Assembly: GCF_000817785.2 (NCBI RefSeq)
Contig: NZ_JTCM02000003.1
Location: 1 to 64,000, forward strand
DNA: 64,000 nt
Source: Hassallia byssoidea VB512170
Lineage (GTDB): Bacteria; Cyanobacteriota; Cyanobacteriia; Cyanobacteriales; Nostocaceae
Reading direction: 5' to 3'
Shown here one piece after another: positions 52,509-61,248 of this stretch (the first letter of the stretch is position 1; the number at the start of each line of letters is the position of its first letter). Under the pieces are notes generated by a model. It saw only the letters and a list, made by a program, of their open reading frames with translations, was not told where the DNA came from and searched no databases. Made by a program: the position numbers and the translations under genes.

Positions 52509-53236
52509 TAAACGGATTTTTCTTGATATCCTCCAGCATAATCAATCACGCACATTTGCCTGTAAGTGGAGTGAATGCCAAAAGCAACTCCTGCGACTTT
52601 AAAAGCTGGGTTAAACATGTTTGTTCTATGACCGCGATCGCTCACTCCGTCATCTATAATTAACTGCATAACGATATCTTGAGCCGTGTGGGAACCATAG
52701 CTGATGTTTTCCCCAGCAGTTTTTTGCCAAGTTCCATAACGGTTGATGCGAATAAAGGGATCGCTTTTGTCGCTACCATCATGACCAATTGCACCTGTTT
52801 TTCCTTGGTCTTTCACATGATCTTTAGCGGCTAAAGACATACCCTTAGATGCAGTTAAAGTTCCCACCGGACGAACTGACTTGAGATAAGCGATCGCTTC
52901 ATCGACTGCTTTGACTCCTTCAGTCGTTTGCAAATAGACAGTATCAGAGATTTTTACTCGTTTACCTGAAAAGCGCTTTTTATACTTTTCTAAGATAGCC
53001 GCATAAGCAGCAGGGTTTGTTCTCGCTTTATTCATTTCTACAATCACTTGTTTTTCCAATAGCGAGAGGCTATTTTCCCGTCTGGATAATTGCGAATCTT
53101 TTTGAGTAGTTTCCGGGACAGAAGAGTGAGATTCAAACACAGTATCACAGGATGTAACTAGTAGGGTAATAGGGATAAATACCCAAAATAGTATGCGACG
53201 CATCAATAACCTCAAAAGTAGAAAGCAACCAATCAA
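52508..53236 (-). CDS. CAP-domain (SCP/PR1) protein, copy 1
   Basis: The 242-residue protein has a signal/lipobox-like start ('[10 protein letters not shown]') and a CAP domain from about residue 60. The domain has '[16 protein letters not shown]', '[30 protein letters not shown]', 'GENISYG', '[34 protein letters not shown]' and '[10 protein letters not shown]'. The last two are the usual CAP signatures. The bacterial domain is linked to extracellular or wall functions. It is one of three tandem paralogs and couples to the hydrolase gene. Confidence 0.9.
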   Translation of the reverse strand: MIGCFLLLRLLMRRILFWVFIPITLLVTSCDTVFESHSSVPETTQKDSQLSRRENSLSLLEKQVIVEMNKARTNPAAYAAILEKYKKRFSGKRVKISDTVYLQTTEGVKAVDEAIAYLKSVRPVGTLTASKGMSLAAKDHVKDQGKTGAIGHDGSDKSDPFIRINRYGTWQKTAGENISYGSHTAQDIVMQLIIDDGVSDRGHRTNMFNPAFKVAGVAFGIHSTYRQMCVIDYAGGYQEKSV

Positions 53237-53314
53237 TATATAACTAGATTAAAGAAGTGAGAATTGGTTTCCTTTCTTAGCCGCTTTGAAACAGAGACAA
53301 GATCGCAATTAAAT

Positions 53315-54028
53315 TTATTGTTCCCGGTATCCTCCAGCATAGTCAATCACGCACATTCTTCTATATTTGGCGTGAATTCCGTAAGCGATTCCCACAACTT
53401 TGAAATCGGCGTTAAACATGTTTTTTCTATGACCCCGCGACGGTACACCGTCATCTATAATTAACTGCATGACAATATCCTGGGGGTTGTTTAAACCGTA
53501 GCTTATGCTTTCACCTGCGGTAATTAGCCAGGTTCCGTAGCGGTTCATTCGAGTAGAAGCGTCACTACCATCGCTACCATCGTGACCTATAGCACCTATT
53601 TTTCCAGTGTCTTTCACATGATCTTTCGCAGCTAAAGACATATTATTGCATGTAGTTAAAGTTTGCACGGGACGGACTGACTTGAGAAATGCGATCGCTT
53701 CATCGACTGCTTTGACTCCTTCAGTCGTCTGTAAAAATACACCTTCAGAAATTTTAACTCTGTTGCCTGAAAAGCGCTTTTTATACTTTTCTAACACAGC
53801 AACATAAGCAGCAGGATTTGTTCTCACCTGATTCATTTGGGCAATTACTTCTTGTTCGAGTGGCGAGAGACTATTTTCTTTCTGTGGAGATAATTCTCCA
53901 TCTTTTTCAGGAGTTTCCAGCACAGAGGAGTTCGAGAAAATAGCTAATAATTTGAGTTGGTCAAATTTTAGAGATTGTATTCCACTCTTGGGTAATTTCA
54001 TCATCAGGGAGTAAATAATAAACTTCAT
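53315..54028 (-). CDS. CAP-domain protein, copy 2
   Basis: The 237-residue protein shares '[34 protein letters not shown]', '[33 protein letters not shown]', 'GESISYG' and '[22 protein letters not shown]' with copies 1 and 3. The N-terminus has no clear signal peptide; an alternative start at the internal Met in the sequence before 'MNQ' cannot be ruled out. Confidence 0.88.
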   Translation of the reverse strand: MKFIIYSLMMKLPKSGIQSLKFDQLKLLAIFSNSSVLETPEKDGELSPQKENSLSPLEQEVIAQMNQVRTNPAAYVAVLEKYKKRFSGNRVKISEGVFLQTTEGVKAVDEAIAFLKSVRPVQTLTTCNNMSLAAKDHVKDTGKIGAIGHDGSDGSDASTRMNRYGTWLITAGESISYGLNNPQDIVMQLIIDDGVPSRGHRKNMFNADFKVVGIAYGIHAKYRRMCVIDYAGGYREQ

Positions 54029-54114
54029 GTAACTTTACAAAGTTTACCAAATATTCAAGTTAATTACTTAAGGTAAATTACTGAATTAAATGTATAAAAT
54101 TTTTTTTACAGTCC

Positions 54115-54828
54115 CTAATCCCTAGTTCCCAGTTTCTTGTCCTGATATCCCCCAGCATAGTTAATCACGCATATCGTTCTGTATGTGGCGTGAGTTCCAT
54201 AAGCGACTCCTGCGACTTTAAAAGCAGGGTTAAAGATGTTTTTTCTATGACCGCGATCGCGCACCCCATCATCTATAATTAATTGCATGACGATATCTTG
54301 AGCAGTATTTGGACCATAGCTGATGTTTTCTCCAGCGGTTCTTAGCCAAGTTCCATAACGACTGATGCGAGTAGAAGGATTGCTACCATCAGCACCATAA
54401 TGACCTGTTACACCTTTTGCACCTTGGTCTTTAACGTGATCCCTAGCGGCTAAAGACATCCCTTTAGATGCAGTCAAAGTTCCTACAGGACGAACTGACT
54501 TGAGAAATGCGATCGCTTCATCGACTGGTTTTACTCCTTCTTGCGTTAGTAAATAAGTATTGCCAGAAATTTTGACTCGTTTGCCTTGAAAGCGCTTTTT
54601 ATAGCTTTCCATAATCGGGATATATGCCTTAGGATTTGTCCGCACTTTGTTCATTTCCACAATTACCTGTTCTTCTTCATGTGAAAGGTAATTTGAAGAA
54701 GCTAACAAAGTCGGATTAATTTGGACTACATTCGGCACAGAAGTAGATGTATTTGCTCTTGCTGGCTGATGAGAAAAGCTAGCTATCAACGCAATAGGGA
54801 AAACTACACACAATCCTAAGCGATGCAT
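54115..54828 (-). CDS. CAP-domain protein, copy 3
   Basis: The 237-residue protein has a signal peptide ('[25 protein letters not shown]') and the CAP region: '[34 protein letters not shown]', '[31 protein letters not shown]', 'GENISYG', '[22 protein letters not shown]', '[10 protein letters not shown]'. It leads the CAP trio. The three copies probably arose by tandem duplication. Confidence 0.9.
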   Translation of the reverse strand: MHRLGLCVVFPIALIASFSHQPARANTSTSVPNVVQINPTLLASSNYLSHEEEQVIVEMNKVRTNPKAYIPIMESYKKRFQGKRVKISGNTYLLTQEGVKPVDEAIAFLKSVRPVGTLTASKGMSLAARDHVKDQGAKGVTGHYGADGSNPSTRISRYGTWLRTAGENISYGPNTAQDIVMQLIIDDGVRDRGHRKNIFNPAFKVAGVAYGTHATYRTICVINYAGGYQDKKLGTRD

Positions 54829-55009
54829 TTATTACCTCACGATTTATGTTTTCACTCTTTAACACTGAATTTGCCAAAACCAGGTTGTTTTTGGCAGAAT
54901 GTATCAGTTGTATCCTTGAGAACATAAATCGCCAAGAGTAAGCTTACTGAGGTCGATAATATAAGCGATCGCCTCATTGATAATAAACGCTTTTGCGATC
55001 GCAGCAACT

Positions 55010-55359
55010 TTACAAACCCAAAAGAATCCGTAGCCTGTCTTCTACCATCATCATGGTAGTTGAAGAAATTACACCCCACAAATCAGAAAGTCTCTCTATG
55101 CTGATAGAGCGGACATCTTCACATTTAATATAACTTCGTTGTGTCAGTCCCCCTTCGGGAGGGTTAACTTCAACGTGGAAGGAAATCCCTTTGTTTTTAG
55201 ATGTAATCGGTAGCACAACAGCTAATCCAGATGCCCCGGAATTGAATAAGTCTACCGATACAACTAAGCAAGGACGATTTCTGTGCCTGTTCGTGACCTC
55301 GTGTAGGATTCAAGTCAACAAGCCATATCTGTCAGGAGTGATAATTTTGTAATGGTCAT
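55010..55359 (-). pseudogene. mazF/pemK-type toxin gene, frameshifted
   Basis: The minus strand reads 'IWLVDLNPTRGHEQAQK' in one frame, then 'RPCLVVSVDLFNSGASGLAVVLPITSKNKGISF...LSDLWGVISSTTMMMVEDRLRILLGL' in another. That is a MazF-fold mRNA interferase with one shift after 'QAQK' at about 55285. The first codons are in yet another frame, so the N-terminus is also disturbed. The start ATG overlaps the antitoxin stop by 4 bp (ATGA at 55356-55359). Translation would end early; the toxin is likely dead. Confidence 0.82.
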
Positions 55360-55598
55360 TCTAAGGTGTCAGCTAAAGTGACATCCCAAACTTCTCTTTC
55401 TTCAAGTTCAGCCTGCCAAGCTTCTGAGTTGTTGCGTAAGGCAGCGTAAGCTTGGTTAGCTGACTCTAAAAACACTTGTCTGCGGTATTGCTCGATCGCT
55501 TGATCGAGGATTGCTTGCATCGACTCCCCAGAGCGTGCAGCCAGTTCTTTAAGGATATTGTGAGATGTATTGCTGATTCTGATGGTAGAACTTTGCAT
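55356..55598 (-). CDS. RHH-type antitoxin of broken mazF-like system
   Basis: The 80-residue protein has a short N-terminal RHH motif ('STIRISNTSHNILKELAARSGESMQAILDQAIEQYRRQVFLES') and a C-terminal Glu/Asp/Leu-rich tail that would bind the toxin. It is the first gene of the pair and overlaps the toxin start by 4 bp. A perfect palindrome lies 10 bases upstream. Confidence 0.85.
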   Translation of the reverse strand: MQSSTIRISNTSHNILKELAARSGESMQAILDQAIEQYRRQVFLESANQAYAALRNNSEAWQAELEEREVWDVTLADTLE

Positions 55599-55608
55599 AC
55601 TGTGATTT

Positions 55609-55628
55609 TGTATACAAATTTGTATACA
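55609..55628. promoter_or_regulatory. 20-bp palindromic operator upstream of RHH antitoxin
   Basis: TGTATACAAATTTGTATACA is a perfect palindrome starting 11 bases from the antitoxin start codon. It resembles RHH antitoxin operators and shares half-sites with the BrnT/BrnA palindrome. Confidence 0.7.
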
Positions 55629-55671
55629 TCGATGATAGCTTAAGGCGGGGATACCCCGCCTTTAAAGATAA

Positions 55672-56451
55672 TTACTGAGTAGCACGAGCTAAGACTTTTT
55701 CCATGTCTGATAGCTGCACAGCACCAGAGAAAGTTACACCATTCATGACAAAGAAAGGTGTACCAGTCAGCCCCAATTTTTGCGCTAGCTGCATATCTTT
55801 AACAATTGCATTATCGGCAAGAGCGCGATCGCTTTTAAACTTGTCTAAATCCAACTTGAGATTTGTGGCAGTATCCAAATACAAAGCCTCATTAAGTTCT
55901 TTTTGATGAGAAAATAGCGCATCACTATATTCCCAGAATTTGCCCTGCTGAAAAGCTGCCCAAGCAGCTTTTGCGGCTGGCACTGCTTGATTGTGAATTT
56001 GTATCAGGGGGAAATGCTTGTAAACTAACGTTACTTCATCTTGATGCTTTTCCATAAACTGTTTCAGAGTTTTGTTAGCTTCAGCACAATAAGGACACTC
56101 AAAGTCGGAAAATTCCACTAAGACAATCTTTGAATTAGGTGAACCAGTAACAGGAGAATTACCAATCACCGATTGGGGATTGACTTGTAAATCTTGCAAA
56201 AATGCCTGCTGTGATTGTCGTATTTGCTGTTGCTGTTGCTGCTGGTATGCTTGGACAGATTCTATAAGTACCTCTGGATGTTCGCGGATGATTTGTATAA
56301 CTTGCTGTTCGAGTTTGGGACTGATGCGGGTGGCTGCTTGTGCGGGAAGTGACCAGCTTAAAATCAGACATAGCAAGCTTAGTATTGCCAAGCTACGTAG
56401 GTAATTAAGTAAATTTGTAGACCAATTGAAAAATGTACGCATGTTCAACAC
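55672..56451 (-). CDS. DsbA-like thiol-disulfide oxidoreductase
   Basis: The 259-residue protein has a signal peptide ('AILSLLCLILSWSLPAQA'), a Gln-rich helix with 'YQQQQQQQIRQSQQ', and a DSBA-like thioredoxin domain with the 'CPYC' centre in 'FSDFECPYCAEANKTL'. The cis-Pro loop is near 'LTGTPFFVMNGV'. It forms or transfers disulfides in the periplasm or lumen. It has a long N-terminal extension relative to E. coli DsbA. Confidence 0.92.
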   Translation of the reverse strand: MLNMRTFFNWSTNLLNYLRSLAILSLLCLILSWSLPAQAATRISPKLEQQVIQIIREHPEVLIESVQAYQQQQQQQIRQSQQAFLQDLQVNPQSVIGNSPVTGSPNSKIVLVEFSDFECPYCAEANKTLKQFMEKHQDEVTLVYKHFPLIQIHNQAVPAAKAAWAAFQQGKFWEYSDALFSHQKELNEALYLDTATNLKLDLDKFKSDRALADNAIVKDMQLAQKLGLTGTPFFVMNGVTFSGAVQLSDMEKVLARATQ

Positions 56452-56851
56452 TCCCTATAGAGCAAAAAATTCATCTTAACTCAGTATCGCTGGAGACAGA
56501 AGAAAGCGATCGCAATATTGATGTTGGCTTTTTAGGTCGGGGATATAGATATTAGGGCACCGCTACGGGGGTTGTGTGGGTATGACTGCCCAAGATTTCG
56601 ATTTGTAATAATATATTACCGAATTGTGTGTAACGCTTGGGAATTGCTCCTGATGCGATCGCCAAAATCTCCTTGCTACACGCGATGTCCGGCGGGGTCG
56701 TCAATTTGGTAGATAATTTTAGTTGTAGTGATTAGCGCTTGTATACATACTTTGTTGTCGTTGTGTATGGCGAATCTTGCCCTGAAAGTATGTTTGAAAA
56801 ATCATTATATTTCGGAAAATATGACTTCCTGACTGCGGGAAGGGGCAGGTT
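56452..56851. other. Intergenic region without clear gene
   Basis: The 400-bp region between divergent genes has three HIP1-like sites and an AT-rich stretch near 56780-56830. No convincing gene or RNA is seen. It may hold the lost 5' part of the next gene. Confidence 0.35.
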
Positions 56852-57859
56852 TTGCGAGACCCTGGAGGAGTTCAGTTGAATCAACTCGCTCAAAATATTC
56901 GACCAGTGTTGGTTCAACCCAAGCTTGATGTCAATTTACCCACAGCCAATTTGCACCCAGTATTGCCCGGAACAACTACTGAACCGCTCAATATTAATAG
57001 TATCAGCAATGTCAACGCTCAGGTAAGTTTGCAACTGGAAGACCCCAACCAAAGCGGGATTCGCTTAATTCCACCCGATCGCCCAATTGACTTAGTTGCG
57101 AATAAATCAACAGTCATTCCGGTGCGTTTGCAGATACCAGCAGAGGCAAACAGAGGTGTTAATAACTTGCGCTTGGTTTTGACGACCGCAAACAATGCGA
57201 TCGCACCAATGGCTATTGACTTACCTGTGACGATTAAGCCGACATTGCAATTTTCACCTACGAGGATAGATTTTAACTCAACAGAAGCAGGTAAAACTAC
57301 TGAAACCCAAACTTTGGTAGTCAAGAGCGATATATCTGGAACGGCTAAATTACAACTGCAAGGCAATTTCAAAGATATTTCTCTGGCAAAACCAACAGCC
57401 ATACCTTTGCAAGTCGGGGAAACTAAAATTCCCTTGGAGTTAAAGGTAAGCGATCGCACTTCTGAAAGTAAGCGCACCTTCACCTTGGTGTTGAAGCCAG
57501 ATAACCCTATTGCTAGTCCTATCACTGCAAAAGTTCATTTAGATATTTTGATACCACTGAAACGAAAAATAGTTATTTGGTCGCTCTTAGTGCTGCTGGT
57601 GTTGTTAATTGCCTTAATAGTAATTTGTTTGATTCAGCGCAAAACCCCCTTGGAATTAGTCGAAGATTTCCGCACGCGCGATCGCTTAGAAGGAGCGCTC
57701 TTTGTGCTGGAACCACTACCCAAATCCTTAGAAGACGAAGAGATTAGTCTCACTCGCTTGCACAAAAACAAAGTTTACTTGAGCAATTTGATACCAGCAA
57801 TAGTGGCGACAGATTCCTACCTCTACACTACGAGTCAACGCGACCGCGCTCAACGCTAA
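56852..57859 (+). CDS. Hypothetical Ig-like/transmembrane protein, possibly truncated
   Basis: The 335-residue reading has two beta-sandwich-like segments ('VLPGTTTEPLNINSISNVNAQVSLQLEDPN', 'LVANKSTVIPVRLQIPAEANRGVNNLRLVLTT') and a related one ('AGKTTETQTLVVKSDISGTAKLQLQ'). A membrane helix follows near residues 238-260 ('IVIWSLLVLLVLLIALIVICLI'), with a cytoplasmic tail. It starts with TTG, either at 56852 or at 56876 where GGAGGAG is 6 bases upstream. The absence of an ATG and a signal peptide suggests the N-terminus has been lost. Family unknown. Confidence 0.6.
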   Translation: MRDPGGVQLNQLAQNIRPVLVQPKLDVNLPTANLHPVLPGTTTEPLNINSISNVNAQVSLQLEDPNQSGIRLIPPDRPIDLVANKSTVIPVRLQIPAEANRGVNNLRLVLTTANNAIAPMAIDLPVTIKPTLQFSPTRIDFNSTEAGKTTETQTLVVKSDISGTAKLQLQGNFKDISLAKPTAIPLQVGETKIPLELKVSDRTSESKRTFTLVLKPDNPIASPITAKVHLDILIPLKRKIVIWSLLVLLVLLIALIVICLIQRKTPLELVEDFRTRDRLEGALFVLEPLPKSLEDEEISLTRLHKNKVYLSNLIPAIVATDSYLYTTSQRDRAQR

Positions 57860-58032
57860 CGCTAAGACCGCCTAGCTTTAAGCTTAAGCTCTCTTTGACT
57901 GGTAACAAATGGCAGCAGTGTGCGACGCAGGCGAATTGTAGGTGATGGGCAATCACTACTTCGTTTTACGGATAATAATTGAGTTTTTTTGGGAATACTT
58001 AGTTAAGCAGTTTTTTAAATACAGTCACTTTT

Positions 58033-58653
58033 ATGGCGGAATATAAATTAGTTTACGACCGTGATAATAGTCGAGAAGTACTAATGCAAGCGCTGGAACA
58101 AGCTGAGGAGCGATTAATAATTGTTTGTCCTTGGCTAACAAATAAAGGAATTAATCAATATATAATCGACTCATTTAAAAAATTATTAAAATACAATACT
58201 TGTATTGATATTGGATGGGGATATAGAGGAGATATTATTGATGTAAATCAATTGGACTTTTCAGAGGATTATTTAAAAAAAATTATTAACGACTGGAAAT
58301 ATAATGCATTAAATAAATTAGAAGACCTAGAAAAACAATTTTCCGGAAAATTTAGCTTCAAATTATTAGGCACACATGAAAAATATTTAGTGTGTGATAA
58401 TAAATTTGCAATGTTGGGTAGTCATAATTTACTGACTTCATCTGAAAATAATCAAGAAAGAGAAGTTGGAATACTTACTACAGATATTGATATTATTCAA
58501 GGTTTAAACGACCGTTTTGATAATGCTGAAAGTTTAGGGAAGCCAGAAGATGTATCCATTGATTTTGACTATTTTGAACGAGAAGCAATGGGATATAACG
58601 CTGTAGGCGGTGGAATGAGTTACGAGCAATACTTAGATGTATTTGGTTATTGA
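58033..58653 (+). CDS. Phospholipase D-like domain protein
   Basis: The 206-residue protein has one HKD-type motif, His115-x-Lys117-x4-Asp122 in 'GTHEKYLVCD', followed by 'AMLGSHNLLTSSENNQEREVGILT'. 'RLIIVCPWLTN' near residue 28 is the matching first strand. A single motif implies a dimeric active site, as in Nuc-type nucleases or PLD-like effectors. The DNA is more AT-rich than its neighbours and has no GCGATCGC. It sits between two uncharacterised parts, so it may be a later insertion. Confidence 0.85.
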   Translation: MAEYKLVYDRDNSREVLMQALEQAEERLIIVCPWLTNKGINQYIIDSFKKLLKYNTCIDIGWGYRGDIIDVNQLDFSEDYLKKIINDWKYNALNKLEDLEKQFSGKFSFKLLGTHEKYLVCDNKFAMLGSHNLLTSSENNQEREVGILTTDIDIIQGLNDRFDNAESLGKPEDVSIDFDYFEREAMGYNAVGGGMSYEQYLDVFGY

Positions 58654-58664
58654 GTATATTCTTC

Positions 58665-59189
58665 ATGCAATCGTTTATTGAACACCGTCTACAATGCAGC
58701 AGCCATCGAGTATATCTCATGCTGTCAGCCAGCAATCCTTTTTCTAGGGGAGTAGTTTTTGAACTGGTGCGCTTGATGCGTTGGCTATTTACTAAGTACT
58801 TCACAGATGTTCCGCACAGCTTAGAAGCTTTATTGCTATTACCAGGGTTATTTGCTCAAGTTACAACTGCTGATTATGGTGCTGCCTACGCGCTCCTGCG
58901 GGAGTTAGATTATAAAATGACTAGTGGTGTTGTAGTTGCAGGTAGTCAAAAAGTACCTCCCTTTGATAACTGCTGGCTTTTCGATGAGCGAATAGGAGGA
59001 CTGAGAGACAATTTACCCAGCTATGCTGATGCTTTTGTCGGCTTTCTCAGCATGGAAGCGGAAACAAACGGATTATTGATTGGCACGCACAAAGTACGCG
59101 GAAAAATTCCTGCTTACAGCACTTTTGGCTATGGAGAACTGTTTTTTCCTAGAGAAACAGCTATTAATGGTTCAGGAATATGCAATTGA
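58665..59189 (+). CDS. Uncharacterised protein, N-part of frameshifted gene
   Basis: The reading begins 'MQSFIEHRLQCSSHRVYLMLS' and has 'LMRWLFTKYFTDVPHSLEALLLLPGLFAQVTTADYGAAYALLRELDYKMTSGV' and 'SYADAFVGFLSMEAETNGLLIGTHKVRGKIPAYSTFGYGELFF'. After a T6 run (59142-59147) it drifts into 'PRETAINGSGICN' and stops. The sequence fits the next reading if one T is removed ('GELFFLEKQLLMVQEY'). No family recognised. A TTG at 58650 overlapping the PLD stop is an alternative start. Confidence 0.55.
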   Translation: MQSFIEHRLQCSSHRVYLMLSASNPFSRGVVFELVRLMRWLFTKYFTDVPHSLEALLLLPGLFAQVTTADYGAAYALLRELDYKMTSGVVVAGSQKVPPFDNCWLFDERIGGLRDNLPSYADAFVGFLSMEAETNGLLIGTHKVRGKIPAYSTFGYGELFFPRETAINGSGICN

Positions 59190-59703
59190 ATTGCAGCGTG
59201 CTTATCGGCAATTTGAAAATAAAGAACTACTTTCGTATAAGCGCACCCTAGAAAATTCTGGCAAACAAGCGCAGGCAACATTAACTACTTTTTTAGACCG
59301 CAGCATTAATCGCTATGCTGATGCTACATGCTTTGGTTTGCATGAAGCAGTTAGGCTATTAAATATATTGACATATTTATATTTAGAACTGCAAACGGAT
59401 TCTATTAGCGATCAACCGGAAAATCTCGTTACCGAATTGCGTGCAGCTGAAGCATTTCTTGATTCTAAATTAGAGGTGACAATTGATAAAGAAACGACCA
59501 AAACGCTGCTTAATCAAATTTTATGTTTAAAATTGCAGCGGCAACAATTACAAGATACCTCAACGGTCGGAAATTTGGAAGAAATACAAATAACCACCGA
59601 ACAGCTAGAAACTACGATTAGCGAGTATCGTCAAGCGTTAAATGCGGAAATTGAACAAGCTCGACAAATTCGCATAGAAGCGATCGCTCTCGTGAAAAAA
59701 TGA
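59080..59703 (+). CDS. Coiled-coil protein, continuation of frameshifted gene
   Basis: From about 'FLEKQLLMVQEYAIELQRAYRQFENKELLSYKRTLEN' (59143 onward) this is a helical, coiled-coil protein: 'FLDRSINRYADATCFGLHEAVRLLNILTYLYLELQ', 'AAEAFLDSKLEVTIDKE', 'LEEIQITTEQLETTISEYRQALNAEIEQARQIR'. The first ~21 residues, upstream of 59143, are an artefact of the other frame. It ends after an A6 run (59695-59700), and one added A would join it to the next reading ('ALVKKMKEAIAVAQ'). Function unknown. Confidence 0.55.
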   Translation: MARTKYAEKFLLTALLAMENCFFLEKQLLMVQEYAIELQRAYRQFENKELLSYKRTLENSGKQAQATLTTFLDRSINRYADATCFGLHEAVRLLNILTYLYLELQTDSISDQPENLVTELRAAEAFLDSKLEVTIDKETTKTLLNQILCLKLQRQQLQDTSTVGNLEEIQITTEQLETTISEYRQALNAEIEQARQIRIEAIALVKK

Positions 59704-60515
59704 AGGAAGCGATCGCTGTAGCTCAAAACCACCTAACTGCTATTGAAAATCAACTCGAAACAGCCACAGACAAACTAAATGAACTGATAGCAGAAGAAAA
59801 GCGTTTTCGCGCTCAGTATTTAATCATTTATCCTACACTTGTTACTGCGGCTTTATTCGGTTTGGTGATTCTCACCGGGATTTTCAGTCAATCAACGCTG
59901 TGGCTGTTATTGCAAAAAGTTTGGGGTAACTTAGTTACTTATCTGCTGGGGACTGCGGTAACAATTATGACTTACTTAGGCATCGTTTGGCTGAAGTACA
60001 GCACTGATATACGCGATACTCCCGGAGGGAGTGGCTACCGCCATCGCATCCAAAAGGTTCAGAAACAAATTCAACGATTAGAAAGCTCTGTTAAATCAAC
60101 CGCTATCGAATTGCGTCGCTGCTATAATGAACAATTAAAGTTAGAATACGATTTATACGCCCAAAATCTCCGCGTTGAAGCATTAAATCATCTAATTAAA
60201 ACAGCTAAACAAAAAGCTGAAACTTTACGTAAAACTCTTGCCAACTTCTCTCAAATATATAATGATTTGGTGCGATCGCGCGAGCAAGCGACGACGAAAT
60301 TCTCCGAAATTCGACTTTCAGTTTTGACTGACGCGGATATTGATGCTTATTACCAAAGTTTCCTTTCAACACTGCCAACTGAAATATTCACTCAAGAACG
60401 GGTAAAGCGTTCTCAATCATGGCAAATATCCGCTGAAGAATTTCAGAACCAACTTATCCCCTTTGCTCGTCAGCAGTTCGAGCATTTGAGTAAATTGTCA
60501 TTGGAGAAGTATTAA
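59700..60515 (+). CDS. Coiled-coil protein with two membrane helices
   Basis: The 271-residue reading has a coiled coil (about residues 1-35), a pair of hydrophobic segments ('YLIIYPTLVTAALFGLVILTGIF' and 'VWGNLVTYLLGTAVTIMTYLGIVWL'), then a long coiled coil to about residue 190. The C-terminus has 'TDADIDAYYQSFLSTLPTEIF'. Its start overlaps the previous stop by 4 bp (ATGA), which could mean coupling or, with the A6 run, a frameshift in one gene. It is similar in architecture to dynamin-like or membrane-associated coiled-coil proteins, but no GTPase motif exists. Function unknown. Confidence 0.6.
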   Translation: MKEAIAVAQNHLTAIENQLETATDKLNELIAEEKRFRAQYLIIYPTLVTAALFGLVILTGIFSQSTLWLLLQKVWGNLVTYLLGTAVTIMTYLGIVWLKYSTDIRDTPGGSGYRHRIQKVQKQIQRLESSVKSTAIELRRCYNEQLKLEYDLYAQNLRVEALNHLIKTAKQKAETLRKTLANFSQIYNDLVRSREQATTKFSEIRLSVLTDADIDAYYQSFLSTLPTEIFTQERVKRSQSWQISAEEFQNQLIPFARQQFEHLSKLSLEKY

Positions 60516-60556
60516 AGCAAACAGATTTAATAGCGGCAAATACTGCTAAATTACGA

Positions 60557-61201
60557 TTGAATCAGCTTGATGATGGTGCTAAAGAGTTGCTGCGACTTCA
60601 GGATATTGATGTTAGTTTAAACCCAACTTCGCAACGTGAACTTACTCTTTGGGTAGCAGCAAAAGATAAAGAAGAAATATTTGCATATTACAGTCGCTCA
60701 TACCGCACTTTAACAGCTTTGGTAGGGGAAGACGAGCAGCGTTTGTGTGTTTTGACTCGTTCGTTAGGCTTTCCGGCTTATTTTCTCAGTCAAATCGAGT
60801 ATTATCGAGACTGCTATGAACGCAGTCAGAGCGAACAAATAGAGCAAGAGGAAATTCCCGATTTGATACCAGAGGAAATTGGTTCGAGTAGAGAATTGAA
60901 GCTGGGTTATCAAAGTTTACTAAGCGCGATCGCTCTTAAGTTAATATCTCCAAATTCTCAAGGAAATTATCAGTTTAACGGTCAGTCACTTGGTAAAGAC
61001 AGAGAACAAATTAGCTTGGCTTTAGCAACTGAGTTTACCTTTAGTGAACTATATGAAGAACTAAAAGAACGCATAGAAGCGTTTGAACATGATTTGAACT
61101 ACCATAAATTACAGGAATTAAAAGCATCTGCTTCATATTTAACTCGTTACGAATGTAAGCTTTTAGATGATCTACTTTCAGACTATAACCCTCTGAATTA
61201 A
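60557..61201 (+). CDS. Hypothetical protein, C-part of the cluster
   Basis: The 214-residue reading begins at TTG (NQLDDGAKELLRLQDIDVSLNPTSQRELTLWVAAKDKEEIFAYYSRSYRTL) and continues 'EDEQRLCVLTRSLGFPAYFLSQIEYYRDCYE' and a C-terminal helical part. The frame is open back to about 60500 ('VIGEVLKQTDLIAANTAKLRL'), with no good start codon. It may therefore be the C-terminal continuation of the upstream coiled-coil protein after a third frameshift. No family recognised. Confidence 0.5.
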   Translation: MNQLDDGAKELLRLQDIDVSLNPTSQRELTLWVAAKDKEEIFAYYSRSYRTLTALVGEDEQRLCVLTRSLGFPAYFLSQIEYYRDCYERSQSEQIEQEEIPDLIPEEIGSSRELKLGYQSLLSAIALKLISPNSQGNYQFNGQSLGKDREQISLALATEFTFSELYEELKERIEAFEHDLNYHKLQELKASASYLTRYECKLLDDLLSDYNPLN

Positions 61202-61248
61202 GTTTTTGATGGTGCGGATGGGAAAAATCCCATCCCTACACCAAGTAT

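Noticed and set aside
54852-55079. Minus-strand reading of 75 codons overlapping the mazF remnant
   Set aside because: It is an alternate frame through the mazF C-terminal region and AT-rich spacer without family similarity.
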